Of a stretch of DNA of 64,000 bases, positions 48,191 to 59,889 are shown piece after piece. The notes under the pieces are model-generated. The model did no database searches, had not been told where the DNA came from, and was given only the letters and a program-made list of their open reading frames with translations. The DNA is taken from the NCBI GenBank assembly GCA_033032175.1, contig CM065325.1, forward strand, positions 2,570,930 to 2,634,929, given 5' to 3'. The position numbers were made by a program, and so were the translations under genes. Origin of the DNA: Saturnia japonica (lineage: Eukaryota > Arthropoda > Insecta > Lepidoptera > Saturniidae). The stretch's first letter is position 1; each line of letters opens with the position of its first letter.

Positions 48191-51100
48191 GTAAACTCAA
48201 GACTGCAGTAGACTGTAACTAATAAGGTATGTACTTTATTCTTTAATTATTGAAAAAGTATCATTCACATCCTTTAAATAAGCCACCTTTATTTAATTTA
48301 TCAAATAAACATAAACAACTCTGTACTTGGTAAATTATTCACGATTCGTATTTCGTTTGCCGGCACTTCTCGATACCGCGCCGCGCCGAAAATTGCGTCT
48401 CGAACTCGCGCGATCTCGTCTTATGTGCGCCTCTGCTGACTGCGTATTTCATGTTTTTTGCGTAGGTTTGTAATGTGACCATACTACTCGCCCACAACGA
48501 GTATAACTAATTTCACAAATAAAAAATATCAAAGCACTTACAAGTAAATTTGTTTTGTCGGTATTATGATAATAACTGATTGTTTTAAATGTGGTGTTTG
48601 AGGGTGTGCGTTATTTCTGTTACATGTTGTATATCTATACATTTACAACTGGCCCAGCGCAATATGTTATACTAATAGGAACAGATATAGTGAAGTACAA
48701 CGGCATAATTTATAAAGTAGATATCAATTATGGAATACAAATTTTCTTTGCCACAAAAATTATAGAAAACTCATGCAATTTATAACATTTTTGTTTTTAC
48801 TTGACCGCGAAAAAAGAGGGTCATGATTTCCAGCATATTGTTACACCCGTGGGTATTAAAAATGCCGATGATTGACGTGAAGAAGTTTTATTCGAATTCC
48901 GCACAGTTACAAATTTCACGAAATCACAACATTGTTATTTATTTCCCTGTGATTTCGCTTCTTTTATCGCTCGTTGTTATCGCTTTGTAATTCAAAACTG
49001 AACTGCCTCGGCACCGCGCCTGAGTAGCTTAAATACCTACAATAAACGATCACAGAAAAATCGTGAATCTTCGCTAACTTTCTTGTCGTTTAGTTTCTAT
49101 GCCTACTTGATGACGTAATCGAGGCGATAAGCCCTACACATGTGTGTGTAAACTGTGATGTTTATACAAACATGCAACGCGGTTGTTTACGATGCGAACA
49201 TTATTTCGAAGTCCTGAGAAGTTTGTAGTTGCTTCGAGATATTTCAGGAACAAGTTTTTCTCCCATCTTTTTAATCGGGTATTCACAGTTCGTAACAATA
49301 TGTATGTGTATCTTTTACTTTGGCACGCTCTGTAGCCTAAGTGGCATGAGGGGGTTTTAACAGACGAAGTGTCGCTAGATTCGTCTAACACCCATATTCT
49401 AAGTTGTTTCCTAGAAACTTCTTCAACCTCCACTCAACCGAGGTTACCTTAAGAATCACCTCAAGGAATCCTCGAAATCGGTATTCTTACATCCGTCTTG
49501 TGTTGAGGACATTTGGAGGATCCTCGAATGAGGTTGAGTCGAGGAAAATCGTCAACAAATACAGCACTGAACCATAGATTTCATCATACACGTTGATTTT
49601 TTTTATCTATGATAACTCAAAAGTAGTAATATATCTGGTTTTATCTGTGTCGCGACGCACCAGTATATTCTGTGGTCTTCAATTGTTTACGTTAGGGATG
49701 CATTTAATTTTAAAACAATCGATTTTTAATTTGATGTGAATCAAACACCAATGAATGGATTCACAAAAAAAATCGATGTCTAAAAGAAAGATTTTTAAAA
49801 TCTCTTGTAAGGAAAATAAAAATATACCATTATAATCGATCTTTTACAATTTTTAACGATTCAAAGTTGTTTTTACAACCATACTAAGCAATCAGATAGT
49901 GAAAGATATAGAGAAAACGAATTTATTTCATGCATAGAAAAAAGAGAATTCATTTCACAGATGTATTATTTTAAACTCTTGTCGTTATTCTACATCTGTT
50001 GGGTAATTTTGATGTTATGTATAGTGTTAAACTTGATAATTGACACCATAGAGAATGACCGATGACCGATGAAGTGAATAATGATAATATAAAATTGAAA
50101 ATGAACTTTATGTCCTAGGAACACTCAAGGATTATTATAATCGAAATTCGGAACAATCATTATTCGTAGCGTAACTTGCAATTTGGATAACATGAAGTTT
50201 TCTCTCTTACACACATATTGATGGTCGCATAATGCTTACTTGTTCACACGTTGTGATACACTGGTTGAACATTTGATTGTTATTGTCAATAATAGTGAAC
50301 AACGGATAATAATTGACAGCAGAATAATTATGTCTTTAGTAATTTGTTATTCGTTGCGTAGGAGTAATAATACATTACATTATTAGTTGTCGTAATAATG
50401 ACCACATCTAATTAAAAACGTAGCTTTTTTATTATATCTTCTTCTACTTCTTCCTAACTAGGCAACTAGTCATCTTTATTGAAGACCATTACTGCCATTA
50501 TCAAGTGAATATAGTGTCCCGTTCTAAAATGATTTTAGTATCCCAACATGATGGTAACCTCCCTTCACTTCACTGCACAATAACTAAAGTATATCACGCA
50601 AAAAGCTACCAATATTACATAATATTAATACAAAAAACCTAAGTTAATGAAATAAAAATATAAACCACAACATGTCACTTCAAGATCCCGCCAAAACTTT
50701 TTAATTATTTGTTTTATCCATTAAGAAGATATGAAAGAAACGATACACAGCCAATACTACCAGCATGCGAGTTTCTGAGTAATTAAATGAAAATTTGTGA
50801 TTTAATTACATATATTTGGGTACTTTCAAATATTTGTAAATATTTTTATGGTTTTTATCATATCAGAAAAAATCGACTCTCGATTTTCAAGATTGAAATA
50901 TCAATTCACTGGATCTGGTTTTCTGAATCTCGTAAATAACGTCGTTTAAGATAATCAATCGTACGAATTATCGTATAGATAATTTAGAAAACTTTGGAAA
51001 TCCATTAAAAACACTACTAGAAAAACAATTCAAATATAATAATTAGCTCTGTTAGCAACGTAGGCGAAAGAGCAGAATAAATATAGTACGGTTATGCAGG

Positions 51101-51198
51101 TAGAGTTCTTCCCCAAATTTCCCCGGTGTCAAAATTTTCTTTCTCATCATTTTCATTTGCCCAGTGACATTTATCCCCAAAATGGGAAAAAATAATCT
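48191..51198. other. Intergenic, AT-rich
   Basis: No gene recognised. 48355-48425 is CpG-rich (CGCGCCGCGCCG). 49425-49555 has CTCGA/CCTCAAGG-rich sequence with loose inverted symmetry (CTCAACCGAGG, GGTTGAGTCGAGG). 49700-50990 is AT-rich with short ATCGATTTTT motifs, possibly decayed repeats. Confidence 0.4.
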
Positions 51199-51300
51199 AT
51201 GCCCGGGTCAGTCAGTATCTCTGCTGGTCAGTACTCACAAGAGGCAAGGTTGCTTATATATATTTCGATATATATAGTACGATGTATCGATATTTTTAAG

Positions 51301-51519
51301 ACCCGACCAGGGAGTGCACGCGTGACTCCACCACCACCTGTCATTTACAACAAACGTTCGTTGTATTGTATGCCGATAGATCCTCCGATACTTACCAATA
51401 TAGAAGTATCCGTGTGTAGATTAGGAATGACCGATCACCCGTCCATACCGATCGTATCCGTGTACCTCTCGCCGACGAAAGTACTTCTCAGGTCTGACCT
51501 AGAGGAGCTAATTACGTAG
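51301..51519 (+). pseudogene. Non-LTR retrotransposon endonuclease fragment
   Basis: The frame reads TPPPPVIYNKRSLYCMPIDP then IPIVSVYLSPTKVLLRSDLE, resembling the jockey/CR1-type endonuclease segment (VIYVRRSIxH...VxSxYxPP...l..DL..L). It is only a fragment, with no catalytic residues visible. Confidence 0.55.
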
Positions 51520-51888
51520 AATTGTGTGTTATAATAATAATAACAGAATAGTTGCGACGCGCTACGCTACAAGCCATGTTACCAGGAAATGTTAGAGTAG
51601 GAGGGGAATAGACGTCATCGTTCCGTTCCACTCCAACACCGGTATAAATATGAGACTTTTGCGGCAACCGGCACGTGTATAGATGGGAGGCGTGTAACCA
51701 TCGCGCCGGCACTGTAGCCCGGTTGGGCGGTTTTTCAGATACCCGAGAATCACCAGCAAGAACAACCAGGAACCAATTCCCACACAAGATGACAGTTCAG
51801 GAGACCGCGGCGTAAAGCCTTATGGCACCGGCCAGCAACGCGATACAACGCGGCACTGCTCCTCCCAAAAAGTCGCGTAAGAAACCTG
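51520..51888. other. GC-rich unassigned sequence at gypsy 3' side
   Basis: Sits where the gypsy element's 3' end and LTR would be expected (minus sense), but does not match the putative 5' LTR at 55288-55457. Probably part of another retroelement. It shares CCCACACAAGA with the GC-rich block at 55690. Confidence 0.35.
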
Positions 51889-52785
51889 TTATACCCCTTG
51901 TTCAAAATTAGGTACACTTTTTTCGTTGTTGATGTTTGCTTGTATTTCGGCATATGCACGTGCTCTCTTTGCATCTGGTTTTACATTATCCAAAACACAA
52001 GCTAGACGGCGGCCGAACATCACTTCTGATGGAGTTTTACCAGTAGTGCTATGTGGAGTATTCCGGTTTGAGAATAGAAATTTCTCAAGTCGTTGTTTAA
52101 GACTGAACTTGTCATTGGTACTTGAGGACATTCTGGTCTTAAATGTACGCACGAGACGTTCAGCTAATCCGTTGGTTCGGGGATGATAAGGAGAGGACTT
52201 GATGTGTTTAATACCTCTGGATTTACAAAACAAATCAAACTCTTGCGAAGTGAATTGTGGACCATTATCCGAAAATATAAACTGTGGTAAACCGAAAGTA
52301 CTAAAAATTGTGTCTAATTCTTCACAAAGCATAAGTGAAGTAGTTTTAGCCATGGGTTTTACTTCTACCCTTATACAATCTTCTGATATAGGAAGATCAC
52401 CAACTCTGTCTGTTTGTAAACGAGTTTCTATTTTGTACACCGCAATCTCGGCATTTGAAGGTTGCTCCTCAGGGTTAGGCATCCTAGAAAGGTAGTCAAC
52501 CATTACATTATTTTCTCCTTTTGTATAGACTATATCATAATCATTACTACCTATCAACAAGGCCCATCTTACGAGACGATTGTTAACTAACTTTGGCAAG
52601 TTACGGCGTGTGCCCAAGAGATGGATCAATGGTTTATGATCGGTAACTAGAGTAAATTTCAAACCACGTAGGTACTGATCAAATTTTTTTATTCCAATGA
52701 ATATAGCCAAAGCCTCACGATCGATTACTGGGTATTTGCTTTCTGCAGATTTTAATTTCCGTGATGCAAAAGCTATAGGTTGCAT
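51889..52785 (-). pseudogene. gypsy RNase H and internally deleted integrase
   Basis: 298 codons. RNase H motifs: PIAFASRKLKSAESKYPVID REALA, FTLVTDHKPL, RWALLIGSNDYDIVYTKGEN. After ISEDCIRVEVKPMAKTT the frame jumps directly to LDTIFSTFGLPQFIFSDNGP QFTSQEF (second catalytic Asp) and YHPRTNGLAERLVRTFK (catalytic Glu). The HHCC zinc domain and first catalytic Asp are absent, so an internal deletion kept the frame. It ends NFEQGV, stop. Confidence 0.88.
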
Positions 52786-54180
52786 AAGGTTTCCGTCTTT
52801 ATGAAAGAGTACAGCGCCAACACCTTTTCCCGAAGCGTCACAGACCAGAAACAGAGGACGCTTTTCATTTAACGCTATAAGAGGCTTGGAACCAGCAATA
52901 AGTGACTTAATTTGTTCAAAAATTGTATTCTCATGTTTTGTCCACTTCCATTTCTGTCAACTACCTGTTAACGTATGGAGATCTGCACATTTGCTGTGTA
53001 AATGAGGTATAAACCGTTCATAAAAATTGACGAGACCTAGAAAAGACCTTAATTCTTTCGAGTTTAAAGGCGGAGAAGCTTTGGTAATGGCTTCGATCTT
53101 AGAATTTGTTGGTCTCATTCCATTCTTGTCAATAATATGGCCTAAATATTCAATTTCAGCTTGTAAGAAGAAACACTTCTTTAAATTAACTTTTAAACCT
53201 GCCTGTTCTAATTTCTGGAACACAGTGTTTGGAGTTTGAAGATGTTCAGCATCATTTACTCCCGTCACCGCAATGTCATCAAAGAAAACAGCCACGTTTG
53301 GTATACCTTCGAGAAGTTTGTCAAGATAATGTTGAAATATAGAAGGTGCTGTAGAGATTCCAAAAGGCATTCTATTATATTGAAAATATCCTTTGTGTGT
53401 AGAAATGATCAAGTATTTTTTGAGTCAGGAGCTACAACAAATTGTAAGTAAGCATCTTTCAAATCTATTTTCGAAAACTTTTTTCCATTTGCTAAATTCT
53501 GTCGTAATTGATCAAAAAGGGGAATTGGGTGTGCGTGCTTGATAAGAACTGAATTGATTGTACTACGAAAATCCCCGCAGATGCGAATTTGCTCGTTCTG
53601 TTTTATAACGTTTACTGTTGGTGTGGCCCATTCTACAGGCGTTATATTAGGATCTATTTTCCTTATTATGCTCTTTGCCACCAACCGTTCTAGTTCCATT
53701 TCCATGTTCTTTCTCATTGCAAATTTGATTGATCGTGGAGGTAGATGCTTTGCTACAGCGTCGTATTTAATATGAATGTTTACTTCATAATTTTTAACCC
53801 TTCCAAGTTTATTATCGAAGAGTAGCTTGTGACGATTGAGTACTTGTTTAAGTGTAATAACAGGTTTGATTGAATATACAGGTTTGGGAAATTGTAACTC
53901 AAACATTTCACTCCACTGCAGACCGAAGAGTAATGGATCTGCATCTTCCATTACAACGACTGGTAATATTTTACTTTTCCCTTCAATCTGTACAGTTACG
54001 TCGGTTATACCTTTTGGTTTAAGTTTAACATTGCCGTAGGCTCGTAGTCGCGGTGGTTTAGTTAGCGTTGGTGCTCCTATTTGCTTCCAAAGTTTTGTGC
54101 TAATAATAGAATAAAAAGATCCTGGGTCCCAGTCCATGGTACATTCTTTCCCGTTGATTATTATATCTATTTTTTACTAT
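52785..54180 (-). pseudogene. gypsy protease and reverse transcriptase (broken)
   Basis: The protease begins DIIINGKECTMDWDPGSFYS, where the usual DTGS active site reads DPGS. The RT follows: EWATPTVNVIKQNEQIRICG DFRSTIN, FSKIDLKDAYLQ, a frame break near 53409, then HKGYFQYNRMPFGISTAPS and the active-site FFDDIAVTG, IEYLGHIID and ELRSFLGLVNFYERFIP. Another break at 52957 (TGS, stop) precedes the RNase H. Confidence 0.88.
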
Positions 54181-54791
54181 CTTTCTGAGATTGTTTTTTA
54201 ATATTACAAACGTTGTCACTATCTGAAATACTGTCCTCATTTTCTGTCAATGACGAAAATGATTGATTATTTGTTTGATTGTTTATCCTGTGTAAGTTAT
54301 TTCTTAACCTCGACTGTTGTTTTTGTGTGTTCCTGTTGTAAGTAAGATATGCTCTACCTGATTTAGTACAACAGCTCTCAAAATGACCTTCAGTGCTACA
54401 CTCTTTGCATATATGTTTTCTAGCTGTGCAAACATCGAATCTATGTCTCTCATTTTTACCGCACCGCCGGCACTGATTAAATCGTAATTTACGTTGTACA
54501 ATGTTTCTTCCTTTCTGTGAGCTATTCTGATTAGAATTTTGTTTTACCTTGTAGATAGGTGATTCTGTATTAGCATCACCCTCTGCTATTTCTTGAGATT
54601 GTGCGATTGTGAAAATTTGAGCAAATGTAACCTCTTCAGTTTTGTCGTCACGAATATGTAATAAATTTGGCCATTTTTAATTTAAGTCTATCTGAAGTTG
54701 TTCATGATTGAGACCAGTTGCAAAACGATCACGTAATTGCCGCTCTAACAATGTGTCATCGTAAGCACAGTCTTTGCTAATTTCTTTAAGT

Positions 54792-55283
54792 CTATTTGCG
54801 TAATGTTCCATTGTTTCTTCGTTTCCTAATACAGGTCCAGAAGTCAGTAAGGGCTTTATATCTTGTTTTCTTTGTACGATATAAATCCAGAAGTTTATTT
54901 TTCATGTTTTCGAATGAGCTTATTGCAAAGTTTGGTGTGAGAGCAACTTTCAGTTCATGAAAAACTTCTGGCGATAAACAGTTAATCAACAAATCTTTTT
55001 GTATGTTTATACAGTCATCTCCCCATATTTTACACTTTTCTTCAAAAAGATCCATAAAATTCTCTACTGGTGTTGTGGTAGGATCAAATTTGTCGCATTT
55101 AAATTTATTCATTATGCATAATTTTGTTTCGTGTGAAACTTCGGTCCCATTGTTTGTTGAGGGCGTGGAAGTATCTAATTGTTGACGTACTAACAGTTGT
55201 AAAAGATCCGTGATTTGTTGTTGTTGAATTTGTTGTATTTTCAAAAATTCTACAAATTGTTCCGAGTTCATCCTCGTCGCCAA
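54792..55283 (-). CDS. gypsy gag, N-terminal part
   Basis: 163 codons, MATRMNSEQFVEFLKIQQIQ ... NKFKCDKFDPTTTPVENFMD LFEEKCKIWGDD, typical of Mag-like gag proteins. The frame is lost near 54850, but the nucleocapsid part continues to about 54180 with the Cys-rich motifs CRRCGKNERHRFDVC and CKECSTEGHFESCC. Confidence 0.8.
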   Translation of the reverse strand: MATRMNSEQFVEFLKIQQIQQQQITDLLQLLVRQQLDTSTPSTNNGTEVSHETKLCIMNKFKCDKFDPTTTPVENFMDLFEEKCKIWGDDCINIQKDLLINCLSPEVFHELKVALTPNFAISSFENMKNKLLDLYRTKKTRYKALTDFWTCIRKRRNNGTLRK

Positions 55284-55495
55284 TTAATGTTATAAATAAA
55301 AAATAATTAATTACATAGTTTTAATAAAATTATGACATCCTAAAAGAAAGACAAATAATATCTGACAACATAATAACTAAACATTAAATTCTTTTTATAT
55401 CAGTAGTAAGCTAAACTAAACTAAACAGGTTTTAATCTACAATAATAAATATTTACATTATAAAACCCACGAAGGGAACACAACCCTGCGTTACT

Positions 55496-55645
55496 CCCAC
55501 CGCGGCAAGACGGGACGGCGAAGATTCGCTGGTGCGGAATATCCGCATCTCGCAGGACTTTGCCACCAATATGCCAGGTGGCGCGGAGATCAAGGACGCC
55601 TGCCTCGAGCAGCTGGAGACCCTCCTAAATGGTGCTAAGCACTAG
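55496..55645 (+). pseudogene. Coding-like GC-rich fragment, unidentified
   Basis: A plus frame reads ARRDGEDSLVRNIRISQDFA then TNMPGGAEIKDACLEQLETL, ending at TAG (55643-55645). Codon composition is GC-rich and protein-like, unlike its surroundings. Possibly a retroelement ORF1 end; not identified. Confidence 0.35.
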
Positions 55646-56161
55646 CGATAGCAGAGAACCGTCCATCCGTTGACGGACGCGATGAATCCCACACAAGAGG
55701 ATAGCTCAGTAGGTCGCGCGTATAACTACGCGCGATCGTAATAGAGACACGCCCGTCGTCACGGGCGGCGAAGAAAGTCACCGACATAGGGCAATGCCCT
55801 AAAGCGGTTTTCCCACACACACTGTGTGAGAAGAATAGTAACGGCAACCGGCACACAGAGTGTCAAACGCTATTCAAGAAAAAATACTCAAGACCCTGAA
55901 GACTTCCAAGAAGCTCTGTCAAGACACCGAAGCACTGGATAGTGTTAAGAATTATTGTAAGCGGCCATTGTGAAGATTGAATATAGCGACTTGATTTTGG
56001 TGTTCGTGTGTGTCATTTTATTTTCAACAAATCTTTCACCCGCCAACGACCCAGTCCACTTCGTTCTCCGTAGCCACGCCAAGACTACCCCTCCGTGTAG
56101 GCACTTCACTGCGTGTATGCCATTCTGTTTCGCTCTCTTCCTACCTGGTAGATTCGGGTGT
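55646..56161. other. Retroelement-like GC-rich sequence, unassigned
   Basis: Lies between the gypsy and second copia elements. The phrases GATAGCTCAGTAGGTCGCGCG and CGTCGTCACGGGCGGCGAAG are not AT-rich host intergenic DNA. I cannot name the family. The copia inserted at its right edge. Confidence 0.35.
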
Positions 56162-56166
56162 GAACA

Positions 56167-56375
56167 TGTTAAGGAATATGGTTTGTATTTGGAACGCAAC
56201 CTTATTGGTAGGTATTGATACTCTTTGATATTTTTATATGAAGAAAAAGATAATTGTCAATATGCATTAATCTTAACTCAACAAAATGTGAATCAGATAT
56301 TATTCTTGTGTGCTTCAACATAAAATAAGTACTTTTAGTAAAACGAATGTTCTATTTGTTAAAATAACCTCTAAA
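56167..56375 (+). repeat. Second copia 5' LTR
   Basis: 209 bp. Differs from the 3' LTR by a handful of substitutions (for example TTAAGGAATATGG versus TTAAAGAATATGG), so this insertion is older than the copia at 20250. Confidence 0.93.
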
Positions 56376-56542
56376 GGTTATGGGCCCAGCCCGAAGCACA
56401 TGAAATAAATTTTGATTGTAGGTATCCGGCAAAATTTGCGTGACGTTGGTGAGTGTAATTTGTAACGCCGCTTGACGCCATTTATGAACGCAAATAATTT
56501 GCAAAGGATTGTCTGTATTGGGTTAAGATATATCCTACAATA

Positions 56543-57074
56543 ATGGTAGATGACAAAATATATCAGAACATTTCGAAGTTCGATGGTAAAAACTACAGAT
56601 AGTGGAAATTTCAAATAATTTGCAATCTGAAAGCAAAAGGTATACACAGCTATATAAACGAAACTTCAATTAAAAGAAAATGAAATTAATAAAGAAGAGT
56701 GGGATAAAAACGACGCTTTGGCTATGTGTATAATCACATCGAGTATGGAGTTAGATCAAATATCATTGATTGAAAATTTCGAAACAGCATATCAAATCAT
56801 AGACAAGCTAGATACGATATATGAGAAGAAAACGGAATTCAATAAAATGATTCTCCATGAGCAATTTTTCAATTACAAAATGGATGGAAATTTGTCAATG
56901 GCAACTCACATCGCAAGAATTGAGACTTTGGTCCGACAACTAAGAGAAAGTGGAGAAACTGTAAGTGATTCGGCCGTTATAAAAAAATTCTTGGTTGTCT
57001 TTCTTCGTCCTAAGACTCATTTCGCCAAGCTTGGTTATCAATGGAAGAGTCAAGACAAACAGTTGGTAATTTGA
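56543..57074 (+). pseudogene. Second copia gag, N-terminal part (broken)
   Basis: The first codons include ISKFDGKNYR followed by a stop where Trp is expected, then further stops before about 56700. From 56718 a 118-codon frame is open: DQISLIENFETAYQIIDKLD, MATHIARIETLVRQLRESGE. These are the UBN2-type gag repeats. It is linked to the next part by a frame change near 57050. Confidence 0.85.
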
Positions 57075-58297
57075 CTTCAAGATTATTAGATGAGGAATCA
57101 CGTATGAGTCACACAGTCAAAACTGAATCTGAAACAGCACTTGCCGTGACAAAAGCTAAAGGTAATAAACCTAAGTGGAAACCTACGTGTTATAATTGTC
57201 AAAGGAAGGGGCATTTAGCTAAGGATTGTCGTCTTAAAAAAGAAATGAATCGTAACAATAAAGAAAAAGGTATTCCAAGTACTTTACAAAGTCACTATTC
57301 AGCATTTTCTGTATGTTTAGAAGACGTAGATGAGTGGATATTAGATAGTGGAGCTTCTTGTCACATGACTTATAAGACAGATTTCTTTGCTGAATTAAAA
57401 AAAGAAGCATCAGTCAAAAATGTTAAAATTGGCAATGATCAAGTATTGGAAGTATGCGGAGAAGGTAGCATAAAAATTAAAAAGTTTATTGACGGTGAAT
57501 GGTATGATTCTATAATTAACAATGTATTGTACATACCTGATCTTTGTAGGAGTTTATTTTCAGAAGGTGTTCTCGCAAATAAAGGATACACTATTGTAAA
57601 AAAAGATAATATTTGCCAAATATATAAAGAAGATTTATTACAGGCAAGCGCGGTTCGTAAAGAAAATAATTTATATCACATGTTATTTAAGGTAATATTA
57701 AATAGTCAAGCTAATATATCCTGTAAAGAAAGCCTAAAGCTGTGGCATGAGAGACTAGGTCATGTTAATATAAGAGTTTTAAAGGACATTGGTTTTAATG
57801 TTAATAACCAAGAAGAGTTCTTTTGTGAGGCATGTTGTTATGGAAAACAGTATAAAATGCCCTTTAAAACTCACTTTACAAAAGCTCAAGCACCAGGTAA
57901 CATAATTAATAGTGATGTTTATGGTCCGGTGTCAACATCATCTTTAAGTGGTGCCAAATACTTTGTTTTGTTTAAAGATAGTTATTCTGGCTATAGAGTA
58001 GTATTTTTCTTTAAAAATAAGAGTGAAGTATTCGATTACTTCAAAGAATTCTGTACAAAGATTAAGAATAAGTATAATAGAAATATTAAGGTATTTCATA
58101 GTGACAATGCTACTGAATATAAGAATGCTTTATTTATGAATTATTTAAAATGTAAAGGCATAGATTTTGTCACATCAGCTCCATATACACCTGAACAAAA
58201 TGGACACGCTGAACGTGACATGTGTACTATTATTGAAAGTCCTACGCCAATGCTGTGTGCAAAAGACGCCTTTATATTTATGGGCAGAAGCTACTAA
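57041..58297 (+). CDS. Second copia: nucleocapsid, protease, integrase (partial)
   Basis: 418 codons. The CCHC knuckle is CYNCQRKGHLAKDC; the protease is WILDSGASCHMTY; GAG-pre-integrase is LWHERLGHVNIRV; the integrase zinc Cys pair is CEACCYGKQ; the core is NSDVYGPVSTSSLSGAKYFV, VFHSDNATEYKN and PYTPEQNGHAERD with the catalytic Glu. The frame fails at about 58230, just after the Glu. The 3' 240 bases, from 58056, are also the start of the tandem block. Confidence 0.9.
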   Translation: MEESRQTVGNLTSRLLDEESRMSHTVKTESETALAVTKAKGNKPKWKPTCYNCQRKGHLAKDCRLKKEMNRNNKEKGIPSTLQSHYSAFSVCLEDVDEWILDSGASCHMTYKTDFFAELKKEASVKNVKIGNDQVLEVCGEGSIKIKKFIDGEWYDSIINNVLYIPDLCRSLFSEGVLANKGYTIVKKDNICQIYKEDLLQASAVRKENNLYHMLFKVILNSQANISCKESLKLWHERLGHVNIRVLKDIGFNVNNQEEFFCEACCYGKQYKMPFKTHFTKAQAPGNIINSDVYGPVSTSSLSGAKYFVLFKDSYSGYRVVFFFKNKSEVFDYFKEFCTKIKNKYNRNIKVFHSDNATEYKNALFMNYLKCKGIDFVTSAPYTPEQNGHAERDMCTIIESPTPMLCAKDAFIFMGRSY

Positions 58298-58361
58298 TTG
58301 TGCCGTATACATTCTGAATAGAACACCGACTTAACAAGCTCCTGAAGCCACACCATACCAG

Positions 58362-59190
58362 TTGTGGACAGGTAACAGAGCTGAAGTTAATCATATACGT
58401 GTCTCTGGCTCAGAAGCCTACATGCATGTTCCTGATCAGTTAAGAAGGAAACTTAATAAAAAATCACAGAAATATATGCTAGTTGGATATCAAGGTAATA
58501 ACTATAGGTTAATAGATTTACAGTCAAATAAAATAAAAGCGTCTCGAAATGTTTTATTTGATTAAAAAAATATGCCTGAAATGAGAAAAAATATAGCAAA
58601 GATAAGTATTGAAGATATAGAAGAACCGAAAGGTGGAGATGTTATTCCTCCTAAACCTTTAGACTCATCTGAAGTACAAAAATCTTTCTTTCCGACCGAA
58701 GAAACTGAAACAGAAAGACCAAAAAGAGGATGTATTGGAAAGTCAAAGGCAAAAAGATAGATTACGTTCAAGAGAGAAAATAAACTTACCAATGCGATAT
58801 AAAGATTATGAAGTTAACTTAACTGAAATAAAAGTACCTGAAAATTATGGTGAATCATTAAAAAGCCCTGCAAAGATACAGTGGAAGTTAGCAATACAAG
58901 AAGAATTATCAGCATTAGAAAGCAATAAAACTTTGGAAATGATTTCTGTGTCATCTGGAAAGAAGGCTGTTATTTCCAAACAGGTGTCTAAAATTAAGAC
59001 AAGTCCAGATAACAATTTTCAGTGGTTTAAAGTCAGATTATGTGGAAAAGGTTGTGCAAAAACATATAGAATCGACTATAAAGAAACATTTGCACCTACA
59101 GTCAGATTTGATTCTGTGCAAGCAAATGAAGTGCAAAAGGGCTATAAGCTGATTTCTTGACGAAACCTTTACCTAAAGATAGATTTAGGA
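58362..59190 (+). pseudogene. Second copia: integrase C-terminus and stub of RT
   Basis: Pieces: 58362-58565 (HIRVSGSEAYMHVPDQLRRK, SQKYMLVGYQGNNYRLID); 58572-58760 (linker with TERPKRGC); 58735-59160 (KIQWKLAIQEELSALESNKT, ACAKTYRIDYKETFAPTVRF-like RT start). Immediately after FDSVQ comes the far C-terminus of the polyprotein (ANEVQKGYKLIS, then KPLPKDRFRKLI in another frame), marking the internal deletion. Confidence 0.85.
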
Positions 59191-59437
59191 AATTGATTAA
59201 CATTCTTATGTTCTGTAAACCATAATAATAATTATTATTATTATTATGATAATGTTATATGCATCTATTTAGGTTGTTTGTTGAGATTTATATTATTGTA
59301 ATTTGCGAATACACTTTCTTATTTATATGTAGGTACCTATTATAAGAGGTTACTGCTTTTTAGGTTGTAGTGATTTTTATTATTTGTCTCTGTATGTTTT
59401 GTAGTTTATTTGAAGTTGCATTCCAGATAATTGGGAG

Positions 59438-59646
59438 TGTTAAAGAATATGGTTTGTATCTGGAACGCAACCTTATTGGTAGGTATTGATACTCTTTGAT
59501 ATTTTTATATGAAGAAAAAGATAATTGTCAATATGCATTATTCTTAACTCAACAAAATGTGAATCAGATATTATTCTCGTGTGCTTCAACATAAAATAAG
59601 TACTTTCAGTAAAACGAATGTTCTATTTGTTATAATAACCTCTACA
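59438..59646 (+). repeat. Second copia 3' LTR
   Basis: 209 bp, followed by the target duplication GAACA. A further near-identical copy is at 62628-62836, inside the tandem block. Confidence 0.93.
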
Positions 59647-59889
59647 GAACAGAGTTGGTCGCACGTAGTGACTTGGGCTTGCGTACACTGGTTTGCAGCT
59701 GCTGCTCACCGTAGTACGTATTCGCCGTGATACCGAGTCTGTGGGTTGACCGGGAGTCGCACCGCGACGAGCTGCACTCTCGTTTGTGCAGTCCGCTCGG
59801 TACTGTTATCGTTGTGCGTAGCTAATTAATGTTAGGAGCGTACCGTTGCACTGTTAGGTTTCTTTGCGCCCGTTTAACCCGCGTTCGAT

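Larger units (their letters stand above)
51889..55457 (-). mobile_element. gypsy-type LTR retrotransposon, defective
   Basis: The minus-strand order gag-NC-protease-RT-RNase H-integrase is that of Ty3/gypsy (Mag-like/K02A2.6-like). A putative 170-bp 5' LTR (55457-55288, TGTAAAT...AACA) is followed by TTGGCGACGAGG, a gypsy/Mag-type primer-binding sequence, directly before the gag ATG. No matching 3' LTR was found, and the integrase is internally deleted, so the copy is inactive. Confidence 0.85.
56167..59646 (+). mobile_element. Second copia-type element, lacking RT
   Basis: 209-bp LTRs at 56167-56375 and 59438-59646 (start TGTTAA; end CTCTAAA/CTCTACA) differ at about seven sites. A 5-bp target duplication GAACA lies at 56162-56166 and 59647-59651. 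The primer site GGTTATGGGCCCAG follows the 5' LTR. The coding region jumps from the N-terminal RT region (ETFAPTVRFDSVQ) to the polyprotein C-terminus (KPLPKDRFRKLI), so the RT active site and RNase H are deleted. At 3.48 kb it is about 1.2 kb shorter than the other copia. Confidence 0.95.

Noticed and set aside
49425..49555. Possible MITE from CTCAAGG/CTCGA inverted symmetry
   Set aside because: The symmetry is loose when aligned by hand, and no target duplication is visible.
51512..51787. 91-aa minus-strand frame in the GC-rich block next to gypsy
   Set aside because: Overlapping frames in two phases with no recognised motif.
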